Source: CAVUCH01 sp963697705 (GTDB taxonomy: Bacteria; Acidobacteriota; Vicinamibacteria; Vicinamibacterales; JAENWD01). From it: a DNA stretch of 64,000 nucleotides. The DNA is taken from positions 1,178,001-1,242,000 of the forward strand of contig CAVOPA010000017.1 in assembly GCA_963697705.1 (NCBI GenBank), written 5' to 3'. The notes under the pieces are model-generated. The model was not told the origin of the DNA. It worked only from the letters and a program-made list of their open reading frames with translations, and ran no database searches. The translations under genes and the position numbers were made by a program. This document shows positions 24,799 to 33,866 of the stretch, in pieces. Each line of letters opens with the position of its first letter. The stretch's first letter is position 1.

Positions 24799-26157
24799 TC
24801 ACCAGCTGTGCTCGCGCGGAGCGGCGGGGCGCGATGCCACCGAGCCCACCGCGCGTGCGAGGAAGATGCACAGCACGAGGGCGGGGATGCCGACCAGCCC
24901 CGCGCCGATGAAAAAGAGCCCGTAGGCTTCGAGCAGCGTGCGTCCAACCGCGAGCCGCTCCACCACCACGCCCGAGAAGCCCTTCGCAAACTTGCCGACG
25001 TAGGCGTAGGTCGAGCTCAGGAGCGCGTACTGTGTCGCGGTGTAGCCCACGCTCGTGAGGCTCGACATGTAAGTGACGAGCGCCACGCCCGCAAAGCTGA
25101 CGCCGAAGCTGTCGGCAGCCATGATCGCCCCGAATACCCGCACGTCCGGGCCTGCATACGCGAGAATGGCGAAGGCGGCAATGACCACACTCTGCAGGAT
25201 CACGCCGACAATCAATGTGCGGACGTACCCGAACCGCAGTGCGCTGAATCCGCCCGCCGCGATCCCGAGCAGGGAGAAGCTGAGCCCGAACGTGCCGCGC
25301 ACCGCCCCGACGACGTCCTTGCTGAAGCCGAGGTCGTGGTAGAAGGGATTCGCCATCGGGCCCATCACGAACTCCGGCAACCGGTAGAGGCTGATCATCG
25401 CGAGCATCAGGAAGGCGAGCCAGCCGTGTGTGCCGAAAAACTCCACGAACGGGCCCACGACTGCATCGAAAAACCCGCGGCCGGTCAGCAATGAGCCGGG
25501 GATCATCGCGCCGTCCAGGGGTCGCGCTCGCATCGGCTCGACGGCTACGAGGCTTGCGGTCAGCCCCACACCCATCAGCACCGCCATCGTGATGTAGGAA
25601 ATGGGCCAACCGAGATGACTCGCCGAGATGAGGATAAATGCGTCCGTGACGAGCAGCGCGGCGCGGTAGCCGAGCTGGTAGGCCGCCGACAGCAGACCGA
25701 GCTCGTCGGAATCCGCCGCCGCTTCGATACGCCAGGCATCGACCACGATGTCCTGGGTAGCGGAGGCGAAAGCGACGAGCAGGGCCATTGCGCCTAGCCG
25801 CGCGAGCCCGTTCCCGACGCCGATGATGGACATCGCCACCAGGCCGGCTGCAATCACCAACTGAGCGACGACCATCCAGCCCCGACGCCGGCCGAGCCGG
25901 CCGAACAACGGGGCGTCGACACGGTCGATCACGGGTGCCCAGAGGAACTTGAGCGAATAGGCGAGTCCCACCCACGATAAAAACCCGATCGCCGCGAGCG
26001 TCGTCCCCTCGTCCCGCAGCCAGTATCCGAGCGTATTGCCCGAGAGCAGAAATGGCAGCCCCGACGAGAAGCCCAGCGCCAGCATCACCGCGACCTTCGG
26101 CTGGCCGAGCGAGCGGAACACGTCGCGCCTGCGGCGGGCGCTTTTCGTCTCGGTCAT
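24799..26157 (-). CDS. AmpG-type MFS permease
   Basis: A 452-residue, twelve-helix major-facilitator protein starting at ATG 26157 (GGAG 7 bp upstream). Diagnostic stretches are MLALGFSSGLPFLLSGNTLG, SLKFLWAPVIDR, RRRGWMVVAQLVI, FASATQDIVVDAWRIE and SLTSVGYTATQYALLSS, which belong to the AmpG family that imports GlcNAc-anhMurNAc muropeptides during cell-wall recycling. It is preceded by the divergent matrixin gene. No ampD or nagZ gene is nearby. Substrate is inferred from the family. Confidence 0.93.
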   Translation of the reverse strand: MTETKSARRRRDVFRSLGQPKVAVMLALGFSSGLPFLLSGNTLGYWLRDEGTTLAAIGFLSWVGLAYSLKFLWAPVIDRVDAPLFGRLGRRRGWMVVAQLVIAAGLVAMSIIGVGNGLARLGAMALLVAFASATQDIVVDAWRIEAAADSDELGLLSAAYQLGYRAALLVTDAFILISASHLGWPISYITMAVLMGVGLTASLVAVEPMRARPLDGAMIPGSLLTGRGFFDAVVGPFVEFFGTHGWLAFLMLAMISLYRLPEFVMGPMANPFYHDLGFSKDVVGAVRGTFGLSFSLLGIAAGGFSALRFGYVRTLIVGVILQSVVIAAFAILAYAGPDVRVFGAIMAADSFGVSFAGVALVTYMSSLTSVGYTATQYALLSSTYAYVGKFAKGFSGVVVERLAVGRTLLEAYGLFFIGAGLVGIPALVLCIFLARAVGSVASRPAAPREHSW

Positions 26158-26246
26158 GCGGGCTCCGGGCGGCGTCTGGTCAAGCACCGCAGGATAATCC
26201 AAAAGGCCGGACCGGCCGTGGCATCAACTTCGCACCCGCCATCGGC

Positions 26247-27011
26247 GTGGGTCCGCGACACCCGCCCGCCGCTCACTTCGGTCTCCTGGCAGCGGTCATC
26301 GCGTTCTCAGCGACGCTGTTCTTTGCCACTTCTGCGCGTGCCGATGGCTTCAAGTGGCCTCAGCCGGACGGACTTGGCACACCCGTCGTCCTGACATACA
26401 GCTTCAGCAACTTGCTGGATGGTTCATGGCCGGGTTTGTTGGACGTCGCCGAGATGCGCGCCTCGACGGCGGAGGCGTTCGGGTTGTGGTCCCGCTACGC
26501 GCCGCTTCAGTTCGTCGAGCGGCAGGACTCGGGGCCGGCACCGTCAGACTGGCAGTACGCCCCGAGCACCTACCCGGACATCCGAATCGGCTTTCACCCC
26601 ATCGATGAGGCGGGGGTCCTCGCCCACGCCTTCCTGCCATGGGACACCGACGAGAGCGGGCTCGCGGGTGACATTCATTTCAACGCGATGGTCGGGGTCG
26701 CGTGGACGGTGGGCGGCGGGTTTCCAACGATCGATTTCCTCGAGGTGATGACGCACGAAATCGGCCACGCGATTGGGCTCACTCACATCTGGTACGCGGA
26801 TGCGATCATGCAGCCGTATCACGGCTACCGCTACCACGGCCCGGGCACGGGATTCCTTCTCGCACCAGACATCCTGGCGGTTCGAGCGCTGTACGGAACC
26901 GGCGTTGGATCCGTGCGGCCGATCCCCGAGCCGTCGGCCGTCGTCCTCGTCGCGACGGGGCTGATCATCTTCACCGTGCGGCGCACGCGTCGCCGGCACA
27001 CGCGTCTCTGA
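26247..27011 (+). CDS. PEP-CTERM-tagged matrixin-type zinc metalloprotease
   Basis: About 254 residues from GTG 26247, the only in-frame start leaving a normal signal peptide (FGLLAAVIAFSATLFFATSA). The M10 zinc motif HEIGHAIGLTH is at 170-180, with the Met-turn at M188 in ADAIMQPY. A C-terminal sorting signal follows: P-E-P at 227-229, a hydrophobic segment AVVLVATGLIIFTV and a basic tail RRTRRR. Such tails are processed by exosortase, anchoring or releasing the protein in the extracellular matrix. Start codon and lack of a ribosome site remain uncertain. The open frame begins at 26052, but that stretch is antisense to AmpG. Exosortase is not in the window. Confidence 0.85.
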   Translation: MGPRHPPAAHFGLLAAVIAFSATLFFATSARADGFKWPQPDGLGTPVVLTYSFSNLLDGSWPGLLDVAEMRASTAEAFGLWSRYAPLQFVERQDSGPAPSDWQYAPSTYPDIRIGFHPIDEAGVLAHAFLPWDTDESGLAGDIHFNAMVGVAWTVGGGFPTIDFLEVMTHEIGHAIGLTHIWYADAIMQPYHGYRYHGPGTGFLLAPDILAVRALYGTGVGSVRPIPEPSAVVLVATGLIIFTVRRTRRRHTRL

Positions 27012-27108
27012 CGCGTGTGCCAGGTTTCCGCCTGCGCCTGTTGCTGCCACAATCTGGCGAACGTCCCGACAGCGGCAGCGGTGTAGCCGCAGACTGGCCT
27101 GGCAGCAC

Positions 27109-27783
27109 ATGTTCGATCCGGCTTCCCGCGGTCGCCTGACCACCTACGACCTGGCCCGATTTCCAGGCGACACGCTCTTCGACCGGATCGGCCGCGCCGT
27201 CTGCCACGCCGGCTGCCTGCCGCGCAAGGAACTGTACGAGGCCTGGGAAGTCGCCCGCCGCACGCGGCGTCTGTTTCGCGGCGGCCGGGTCGTCGATCTT
27301 GCGGCGGGTCACGGCCTGCTCGGGCACATCATGCTGCTGCTCGACGACTCCTCGCCGCGCGCGATCGCGGTCGATTCGAGACTCGCCCGGTCCGCGGCGA
27401 CGCTGCACCTCGCGCTGGTCGATGCATGGCCGCGGCTGGCCGGCCGGCTGGATTTCGAAGAAGCCCCACTCGAGCGGGTGCCCATCCGCGCAGGCGACGT
27501 CGTCGTGTCGGCCCACGCGTGCGGATCGCTGACCGACGTGGTGCTGGCGCGGGCCAGCGGCGCGCGCGCGTCGGTCGCGGTGCTGCCGTGCTGCCACGAT
27601 CTCGGCGCCGGTGACCTCGGCGATCTCGACGGGTGGATGGACGGCGCATCCGCGGTCGACGTGGTCCGCGCGCTGCGGTTGAAGGCCCAGGGCTACCGCA
27701 TCTGGACCCAAACGATCCCGTCCGCAATCACGGCCAAGAACCGTTTGCTGCTCGGCCGTCCTGCAACTGCCGGAGAGGCATGA
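27109..27783 (+). CDS. SAM-dependent methyltransferase with CCH motif
   Basis: A 224-residue cytoplasmic protein. The Rossmann methyltransferase motif I is VVDLAAGHGLLGHIML (residues 62-77), the acidic loop IAVDSRLARSA follows, and the distal signature HACGSLTDVVLARA plus VLPCCHD is typical of the Trm13/METTL25-like group of methyltransferases, where the CCH triad lies near the active site. Some of these modify tRNA; the substrate here is not known. It is followed by the PadR-ADOP unit 85 bp on and has no recognisable ribosome site. Confidence 0.8.
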   Translation: MFDPASRGRLTTYDLARFPGDTLFDRIGRAVCHAGCLPRKELYEAWEVARRTRRLFRGGRVVDLAAGHGLLGHIMLLLDDSSPRAIAVDSRLARSAATLHLALVDAWPRLAGRLDFEEAPLERVPIRAGDVVVSAHACGSLTDVVLARASGARASVAVLPCCHDLGAGDLGDLDGWMDGASAVDVVRALRLKAQGYRIWTQTIPSAITAKNRLLLGRPATAGEA

Positions 27784-27821
27784 GATGGCGCACGGTCCGG
27801 GGCCGTCGCGGTAGCTGGCGC

Positions 27822-27871
27822 TTATACCGCTTGACGGTATATCGCCATGCGGTATAACGTACGGCGGTATG
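27822..27871. promoter_or_regulatory. Candidate PadR operator with four half-sites
   Basis: TATACCGC-TTGA-CGGTATAT forms a dyad at about 27823-27842, followed by direct GCGGTATA at 27849-27856 and GGCGGTATG at 27863-27871. The last half-site overlaps the start codon of the PadR gene. The AT-rich half-sites stand out from the GC-rich background. Autoregulation by the PadR protein is inferred, not shown. Confidence 0.65.
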
Positions 27872-28231
27872 CGAAGCCGATCGCCCGATCCTGCCTCTGC
27901 ACCTGCCGGCCCGCTTCCGGATGTCGTCTTCCACATCCTCGTCGCGCTCGCCGACAACGAGCGTCACGGATACAGCGTCATGCAGGAAGTATCGGCACTG
28001 ACCGATGGGCGCGTCCGCCTCAGCCCCGGGACGTTGTACGGCGCCATGCAGCGCATGCTCGAGCAGGGGCTGATCGAGGAAGTGCGGGGCGCGAAGGGAG
28101 CCGTCGACGAGCGCCGGCGGTTCTATCGCATCACGCCCCAGGGCCGCGAGGCGGCCGTGGCGGAAACCGAACGCCTCCGGCAGCTGCTGGCGCAGGCCCG
28201 GATTGCCGGCTTTGCGCCGAAACGCACCTGA
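27869..28231 (+). CDS. PadR-family transcriptional regulator
   Basis: A 120-residue winged-helix protein with a Pro-rich N-terminal extension. VVFHILVALADNERHGYSVM, LSPGTLYGAMQRMLEQGLI and DERRRFYRITPQGREAAV are PadR signatures. It has no ribosome site, and the start codon lies in an operator-like repeat, so a leaderless or very short-leader message is plausible. It precedes the ADOP permease by 7 bp and probably represses the operon. It is about equally long as the other PadR proteins in the window but differs in sequence. Confidence 0.92.
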   Translation: MRSRSPDPASAPAGPLPDVVFHILVALADNERHGYSVMQEVSALTDGRVRLSPGTLYGAMQRMLEQGLIEEVRGAKGAVDERRRFYRITPQGREAAVAETERLRQLLAQARIAGFAPKRT

Positions 28232-28238
28232 GTGGCCG

Positions 28239-30848
28239 ATGCCAGACCTCCGCGAGAGCCGCTCGGTCCGCTGGTATCGCTGGTTGACGCGCCTCTACCC
28301 CGCGCCGTTCCGGCAAGAGTACGAGAGCGAGATGGTCACGCTGGTGCGAGACCGGCAGGCGGAGGGTTCGGGCGTGCGTGCGCTCTTCGGCCTCTGGGCG
28401 GATCTGCTCGCCGATCTGTTCACCACCGCACCTCGAGAGCACGCCCGCATGCTGATTCACGATCTCCGCCACGCCGCGCGCGTGCTGCGCAAAACACCAG
28501 CCCTGACGATCCCGGTCGTCCTCGTGCTCGCCGTGGGCATCGGCGCGACGACGGCGGTCTTCACTTTGGCGAATGCGGTGCTGCTGCGGCCGCTGCCGTT
28601 CGCGGCGCCCGATCGCCTGGTGCTGCTCGACGAGAGCGCACCGAAACGGGACATCCCGTCGATGGGCACCACGCTGCCGAACCTGCGCGACTACCAGCGT
28701 GCGAGCCGGCTCCTGCAGAGCATAGGGGCGTACTTCGAGTCGGGGTTCACGCTCACTGGCGGCGGCGAACCGGAGCGTGTGGAAGGGGCATCGGTCAGCT
28801 GGAACCTGTTCGACCTGCTCGGCGTGCAGCCGGTGCTCGGGCGCACGTTCCGAGCCGACGAGGATCAACCCAATGTCGATACAGCCGTCATCATCAGCCA
28901 TGGCGTCTGGCAGCGTCGATACGGCGGCGACCGGGGCCTGATCGGCCGCACCATCCAGGTGGGCGGCGTCGCGCGCACGGTGGTCGGGGTGATGCCTCCG
29001 GGATTCCGCTTCCCCGAAGCCGGCGAAGTGTGGGTGCCGCTGTCGCTCGACCCGGCGACGAACACGCGGACCGACAACTTCCTGACCGCGGTCGCGCGCC
29101 TCGGAGACGGCGTGACCCTCGCCCAGGCGTCGGCAGAAATGCACGGCATCATGGCGGAGATCCGACGGCGGTATCCCGAGAGCTCGACCGACGTGGAGCT
29201 CTCGGTGATCCCATTGCGCGAGCGGCTGACTGGTGACTACGCGCCCGTCCTGGTACGCCTGTTCGTGGCGGTGATGTTCGTGCTCGCGGTTGCGTGCACG
29301 AACGTCATGAACCTGCTGCTGGCGCGAGCGGCGGGGCGTCAGCGGGAGTTTGCCGTCCGGGCCGCTCTCGGCGCCAACCGGCGGCGCGTCGTCCGGCAAC
29401 TGCTCACCGAGTCACTCCTGCTCGGGGGGATCGGCGGGGCGTTCGGGCTCGTGCTCGGCACCGCGATCATCCCTGCGCTCCTGCGGTCGGCGCCGGTCGA
29501 GATCCCCTACTGGATCAACCTGCAGCCGGACTGGCGTGTGCTCGGGTTCGTCACGTTGATCGTGGTGAGCACGAGCGTGTTCTTCGGGCTCGCGCCGGCG
29601 CTGCACGCGACGCGTGTGGACCTGACATCCGCCGTCAAGCAGATGGGCGCCGGCGGCGGCACGCCTGGAGCGCGCCGGGTGCGCAGCGCGCTCGTCGTCG
29701 CCCAGCTCGCCCTGTCGGTCGTGCTGCTGGTGGGCGCGGGGCTCATGGTGCGCAGCATGATCAATCTCGCCAACGTGGATCTCGGCTTCCGGTCCGAAGA
29801 CGTGCTGACGTTCCGCCTGGCGCTGCCGAGGACGCGGTATGCCGAGCCGCCGCGACGGGTCGAGTTCTACCAGCGGCTGATGCGCGAGCTCGGCGCCCGT
29901 CCCGAGGTCCGCGCCGCGGCTGCCACCGGCGGGCTGCCGTACGGCGACAACTGGTCGCGCGCGTTTCTCGCGGAAGGCGACACCCGCACGCGTCTGAGCG
30001 AGCTGACGTCGGTGCGCTATGTACCCGTCACGCCTGACTACTTCAGGGCGATGGGCATTCCAGTGTCGAGCGGGCGCGCGTTCACGGACAGCGACGGACT
30101 CGCGAACCCGGCCATCATCGTCAGCGACAACGTCGCCGCGCATTTCTGGCCGGGGCAGGACGCGCTCGGGCGCCGGGTGAAAATCGACTCGTTTCAACCT
30201 GGCGAGGAGTGGCGGACCGTTGTCGGCGTCGTCGGCGACGTGCGGTCCAGCAGCCCTCGCGATCGGCCGCCGCTCACCGTGTACGTGCCGCACGCGACGG
30301 AGCCGATGTCGGTGATGACGGTCGTGCTCCGCGCGCGGGAGGGGATGCAGCCGCTGATCGCCGATGCGCGTGCGGTCGTGCGGCGCCTCGATCCGGAGCT
30401 GCCCCTTGCCGCCGTCCGGCCGCTGAAGGTGGTGGTCGCGCGCGCCAGCTGGACGTTCCGCCTGTACACCCAGCTCTTCGTTCTGTTTGCCTCGATTGCG
30501 ATCCTGCTCGCCGCCGTCGGTCTCGCCGGGATCATGGCGCACCTCGTCGCCGAACGGACGCGCGAGATCGGTGTGCGCATGGCGCTCGGTGCCGCCCCGG
30601 GTGACGTGCTGGCCATGGTGCTGCGCAGCGCGGCGACGCTCGCGGCCGGCGGCATCGCGCTCGGCGTTGTGGCGGCGCTGATGCTGACGCGCAGCCTGTC
30701 GAGCCTGTTGTTCGGCGTCACGCCAGCAGACGCCACGACGCTCGCGTGGGTATTGGGGCTGCTCGCCGTGGTGGCACTCGTTGCCAGCTGGCTGCCCGCG
30801 CGCACTGCCGCGCGCGTCAGCCCCATAAACGCCTTGCGGACCGAGTGA
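28239..30848 (+). CDS. ADOP-type ABC permease (duplicated FtsX/MacB core)
   Basis: An 869-residue protein starting at ATG 28239, 7 bp after the PadR stop. A 70-residue prefix (RSVRWYRWLTRLYPAPFRQE) replaces the DUF seen in the 7481 copy. Then two permease units: the first with LTIPVVLVLAVGIGATTAVF, the second with TQLFVLFASIAILLAAVGL, and the C-terminal signature RTREIGVRMALGAAPGDVL, ending ARTAARVSPINALRTE. It spans the inner membrane with two large periplasmic domains; no ATPase is adjacent. Its regulator is the coupled PadR gene. Confidence 0.93.
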   Translation: MPDLRESRSVRWYRWLTRLYPAPFRQEYESEMVTLVRDRQAEGSGVRALFGLWADLLADLFTTAPREHARMLIHDLRHAARVLRKTPALTIPVVLVLAVGIGATTAVFTLANAVLLRPLPFAAPDRLVLLDESAPKRDIPSMGTTLPNLRDYQRASRLLQSIGAYFESGFTLTGGGEPERVEGASVSWNLFDLLGVQPVLGRTFRADEDQPNVDTAVIISHGVWQRRYGGDRGLIGRTIQVGGVARTVVGVMPPGFRFPEAGEVWVPLSLDPATNTRTDNFLTAVARLGDGVTLAQASAEMHGIMAEIRRRYPESSTDVELSVIPLRERLTGDYAPVLVRLFVAVMFVLAVACTNVMNLLLARAAGRQREFAVRAALGANRRRVVRQLLTESLLLGGIGGAFGLVLGTAIIPALLRSAPVEIPYWINLQPDWRVLGFVTLIVVSTSVFFGLAPALHATRVDLTSAVKQMGAGGGTPGARRVRSALVVAQLALSVVLLVGAGLMVRSMINLANVDLGFRSEDVLTFRLALPRTRYAEPPRRVEFYQRLMRELGARPEVRAAAATGGLPYGDNWSRAFLAEGDTRTRLSELTSVRYVPVTPDYFRAMGIPVSSGRAFTDSDGLANPAIIVSDNVAAHFWPGQDALGRRVKIDSFQPGEEWRTVVGVVGDVRSSSPRDRPPLTVYVPHATEPMSVMTVVLRAREGMQPLIADARAVVRRLDPELPLAAVRPLKVVVARASWTFRLYTQLFVLFASIAILLAAVGLAGIMAHLVAERTREIGVRMALGAAPGDVLAMVLRSAATLAAGGIALGVVAALMLTRSLSSLLFGVTPADATTLAWVLGLLAVVALVASWLPARTAARVSPINALRTE

Positions 30849-30958
30849 GCCTGCTCAGGGCGCGACCGCGGTCGCGGCCGCCGCACGGCGGCAGGACATT
30901 GCTGTAGCCGGCCGATGGTCCGCCGCAACTGTGGGTCGCGACTGCCGTCAGGCCTGAC

Positions 30959-31288
30959 TCAACGCGGAGCCGCGGTGGGACGACACTGGTCCGTGCCGCT
31001 GTCGTTGGCGTCCCACACGCACCGGTCGCCATCCTTCTTGAAGCGCCCCTTCGGCGGTGTGCACTGGTCCGGCCCCGCGTCCTTGGCGTCCCACACGCAT
31101 CCAGTGCCGACTTTCTTATACCGGCCGCTCGGGGGCGTGCACTGGTTTGGCCCCGTGTCGGTCGGGTCCCACACGCAACGCTGGCCCTCTTTCTTGTAGC
31201 GGCCCGCGGCGTCCACCGAGGCGAGGCCGATTGTCGTGATTGACACGGCGATGGTGGTCACAAGCGTGAGCGTCGCACCATACCTCAT
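30959..31288 (-). CDS. Small secreted Cys/Trp repeat protein
   Basis: A 109-residue exported protein (signal peptide 1-28, ribosome site GGAGG upstream of the start) made of three 26-residue repeats at 29-54, 55-80 and 81-106. Each has the pattern G-R-(Y/F)-K-K-x-G-x-x-C-V-W-D-x-x-D-x-G-x-x-Q-C-x-P, with two cysteines that could form an intra-repeat disulfide. Basic clusters RYKK and RFKK open every unit. I do not recognise a named family. It lies between the ADOP gene and the NTF2-like gene and has no evident partner. Confidence 0.85.
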   Translation of the reverse strand: MRYGATLTLVTTIAVSITTIGLASVDAAGRYKKEGQRCVWDPTDTGPNQCTPPSGRYKKVGTGCVWDAKDAGPDQCTPPKGRFKKDGDRCVWDANDSGTDQCRPTAAPR

Positions 31289-31491
31289 CTGGCTCCTCCC
31301 GTCGCCGCCGCCGCGCGCCGGCGCACCCGATTATAGGCCCGTCGCACGCGGCTGTCCCCGCGGCAGCACCCGAGGACAGCTCCGTGGTGGGGCAGGTGCC
31401 CACGCCTGTGCAACAGGTCCGCGTGCGAGGGTCCGCTCACGTATAATTCCGCCCCGTTCACCCGTCCAGCGTTTCCGAGAGGAGCACCATC

Positions 31492-31980
31492 ATGCGGAAG
31501 CCGCACCGTTCGTTCGTGCTCGTCGTCCTCGCGTGTGCAGTGTTCGCGTCGCAGTCGCCCGGGGCGCAGTCGTCGCCGCCGGCGGCCACCGGCGTGGCGA
31601 AAGTTGCCGATGCGTACGTGACGGCCAGTCTGGCAGGCGACGCGAAGGCCGTCGCGGCGCTCTACACGGACGATGCGGTGGAACTGCCGCCGTACACGAC
31701 GATGGTGAAGGGAAGAGCCGCCATCGAACAGTACTACGCCACACAGTTCAGCGGCCCGGCCAAGCTGCAGTCGATGGCTCTGACACACCTCGAAAGCAAG
31801 GAGTCGGGGGATATCGGGTACGACGTAGGGACGTATCGCCAGACGATCACCGACGGCCAGCATCCCATGAACGAAACCGGTAAGTACACGGTCATTCTGA
31901 AGCGCATTGGCGGCGCGTGGAAGGTCGCGTACGCGATCTACAACAGCGACACGCCGCCGAGTGCGAACCCCGCCCCGTGA
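31492..31980 (+). CDS. Exported SnoaL/NTF2-like (DUF4440) protein
   Basis: A 162-residue protein with a signal peptide (cleaved near GAQSS). The mature cone-fold domain reads VADAYVTASLAGDAKAVAAL, YTDDAVELPPYTTMVKGRAA, then IEQYYATQFSG and beta-strands ending GKYTVILKRIGGAWKVAYAI, as in DUF4440/SgcJ-type proteins. Preceded by AGAGGAGC about 7 bp before ATG. Enzymatic or binding role is unknown; in this lineage such proteins are common and usually orphan. The following 460 bp hold only a probable gene remnant. Confidence 0.88.
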   Translation: MRKPHRSFVLVVLACAVFASQSPGAQSSPPAATGVAKVADAYVTASLAGDAKAVAALYTDDAVELPPYTTMVKGRAAIEQYYATQFSGPAKLQSMALTHLESKESGDIGYDVGTYRQTITDGQHPMNETGKYTVILKRIGGAWKVAYAIYNSDTPPSANPAP

Positions 31981-32069
31981 GGTCTGACGAGGAACTCTCC
32001 TGGGCGCCCGCGGAGAAGGTCTCGACCGTGAATCGTCGCGCGACCCGACGACGACTGTCGCGCAGCTGA

Positions 32070-32333
32070 CGATCACACGACCGAACGCCGCGGTGTGCGT
32101 TTTGCCGCCGCGGTTCGTTCTTCAGTTCGGGATCGCTTTCGCGCCCCGCCCTCGCGTCGCTCGAGCGCGCCTGTGCAGAGCAGACCGCGCAAGCCTGCAC
32201 ACAGCTGGCGGTCGTGCTGACGTCGCGGCAGCGCGCGGCCGATCGCCCGCGGATCCGGAGCCTGCGGGACGCCAGCCGCACGGCTGGCGACACCCGGGCG
32301 TGCGAGATGCTGTCGTCGCTGCCGGCCAGGTAG
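32070..32333 (+). pseudogene. Possible 3' remnant of a Sel1-like repeat gene
   Basis: An open frame without start codon reads ALASLERACAEQTAQACTQL, AVVLTSRQRAADRPRIRSLR and DASRTAGDTRACEMLSSLPA before a stop at 32331. The spacing of AC, GD and AC motifs resembles Sel1-like repeats, so this may be the truncated end of a repeat-protein gene. The upstream part (32070-32145) shows nothing coherent. Otherwise the stretch 31981-32445 has no gene that I can support. Low confidence. Confidence 0.35.
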
Positions 32334-32445
32334 GTGCTCGCGTGACGGCCGGTCTCGCGCCCGCACCGGCCGTTCGGTGAAGAGACGTCGACGCGGCCGG
32401 TGGCCGGCTGCCATCGATGTCGATGAACGCGTCGCGCGGCCGCGT

Positions 32446-33840
32446 TCAGATCGACGCGAGCGGAAGCCCCGCAGCCTCCCACGCAGCGAGTCCGCCCGCC
32501 AGTTCGCCGACGCGGTCGAAGCCCCGCCGCTGCAGCAGGCTCGCGGCAATCGAGGATCGGTATCCGCCGGCGCAGTGCACGAGCAGTGCGCGGCGTGCCG
32601 GCAGTTCGCTCGCGCGCTCCGCGAGATGGTTCAGGGGCAGGTGGACGCTGCCGGCAATGTGCTTGGCCGCGTACTCGTGCGGACCGCGCACGTCAACGAG
32701 CTGCGGCGGTTCATTCGAGGCGAGACGCTCGGCTGCCACCGCCGGGCTCAGGCGTTCCGTCGACATCGTCAACTCGGGCCGCGACTCGAGGCTGTGCGCG
32801 TCGTCCAGGTAGCCGACGACGTTGTCGAAGCCGATGCGACCGAGCCGCATCGCGGATTCCTGCTCGTGGCCGGGATCGGCGACGATCACGACCGGTTGCT
32901 GCGGATTGAGAATCGTGCCCGCCCACGTGGCGTACTGACCGCCGAGCCCGATGTTCTGGCTGCCGATGATGTGCGACGTGGCGAACTCGGCCGGTTCACG
33001 GGTGTCGAGCACCAGCGCGCCTGCGCGCTGCTGATCCAGCACCTCCTCCACGCCCATCGGCTTCAATCCCGCGGCGAGCGATTCGTCCAGCGTGCGATGT
33101 TCCTTGGAATTGAGCACCGCGTCGTAGACGAAGTACGCCGGGGCGTCGGGCTGATCGGCGGTGACCAGATCGAGGAAGGCGTCCTTCGTCATGGGCTGCA
33201 GCGCGTAGTTCACGCGGCGCTGTTCCCCGATGGTCGTGAACGTCTCGGTGCCCAAGGCCTTGCCACAGAGCGAGCCTGCGCCGTGGGCGGGGTAGACGAG
33301 GCTGTCGTCCGGCAGTGCCAGCAGCTTCTTGTGCAACGAGTCGTACAGCAGACTGCCCAACGAGGCGGCCGACCAACCGAGCGCGGCCCGCAGGTCGGGT
33401 CGGCCGACATCGCCGACGAAGAGCGTGTCGCCGGTCAGCACCGCATGCGGGTGCGTGTCGCTGCGGTCGAGGTCGAAGAGGAGCAGCGAGATCGACTCTG
33501 GAGTGTGGCCGGGGGTTTCGAGCGCGGTGATCCGCACGCGCCCGAAGTCGATCGCATCGCCGTCGCGCATCGGATGGAACGCGTACTCGGCGGTCGCTTG
33601 CGCGCCGAGGCAGATGACGGCGCCTGTCCGGTTCCGCAGCTCGAGGTGACCGGCGAGGAAATCCGCGTGCAGGTGTGTCAGGAACACGTGGGTGATGCGC
33701 AGGTCGTGCTCCTGCGCAAAGGCGAGGTACTGCGCGACATCACGCTGCGGATCCACAACCGCGGCGACGTGCGACTGTTCGTCGCCGACGAGATACGACG
33801 CATGCGCCAGGCAGCTGAGATAGAACTGCTGGATAATCAT
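32446..33840 (-). CDS. MBL-fold persulfide-dioxygenase-like/rhodanese fusion
   Basis: A 464-residue protein starting ATG 33840 (AGGAG 6 bp upstream). Residues 1-250 are a metallo-beta-lactamase domain with THLHADFLAGH at 55-65 and a second His/Asp set (ETPGHTPES, VLTGDTLFVGD), as in persulfide dioxygenases. Rhodanese domain 1 (about 262-355) has Asp322 in VIVADPGHEQES where the catalytic Cys normally is, so it is probably inactive. Domain 2 (365-464) retains C423 in LLVHCAGGYRSS. It should oxidise glutathione- or protein-persulfide and transfer sulfane sulfur. It is the last gene of a three-gene sulfur operon with the YeeE/YedE pair. Confidence 0.92.
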   Translation of the reverse strand: MIIQQFYLSCLAHASYLVGDEQSHVAAVVDPQRDVAQYLAFAQEHDLRITHVFLTHLHADFLAGHLELRNRTGAVICLGAQATAEYAFHPMRDGDAIDFGRVRITALETPGHTPESISLLLFDLDRSDTHPHAVLTGDTLFVGDVGRPDLRAALGWSAASLGSLLYDSLHKKLLALPDDSLVYPAHGAGSLCGKALGTETFTTIGEQRRVNYALQPMTKDAFLDLVTADQPDAPAYFVYDAVLNSKEHRTLDESLAAGLKPMGVEEVLDQQRAGALVLDTREPAEFATSHIIGSQNIGLGGQYATWAGTILNPQQPVVIVADPGHEQESAMRLGRIGFDNVVGYLDDAHSLESRPELTMSTERLSPAVAAERLASNEPPQLVDVRGPHEYAAKHIAGSVHLPLNHLAERASELPARRALLVHCAGGYRSSIAASLLQRRGFDRVGELAGGLAAWEAAGLPLASI

Positions 33841-33866
33841 CGACTGCTCCTTCCGAGACCGGCCGT

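Noticed and set aside
26052..26246. Upstream extension of the matrixin gene
   Set aside because: It is antisense to the start of the AmpG gene and carries no signal peptide; the signal peptide begins after 26247.
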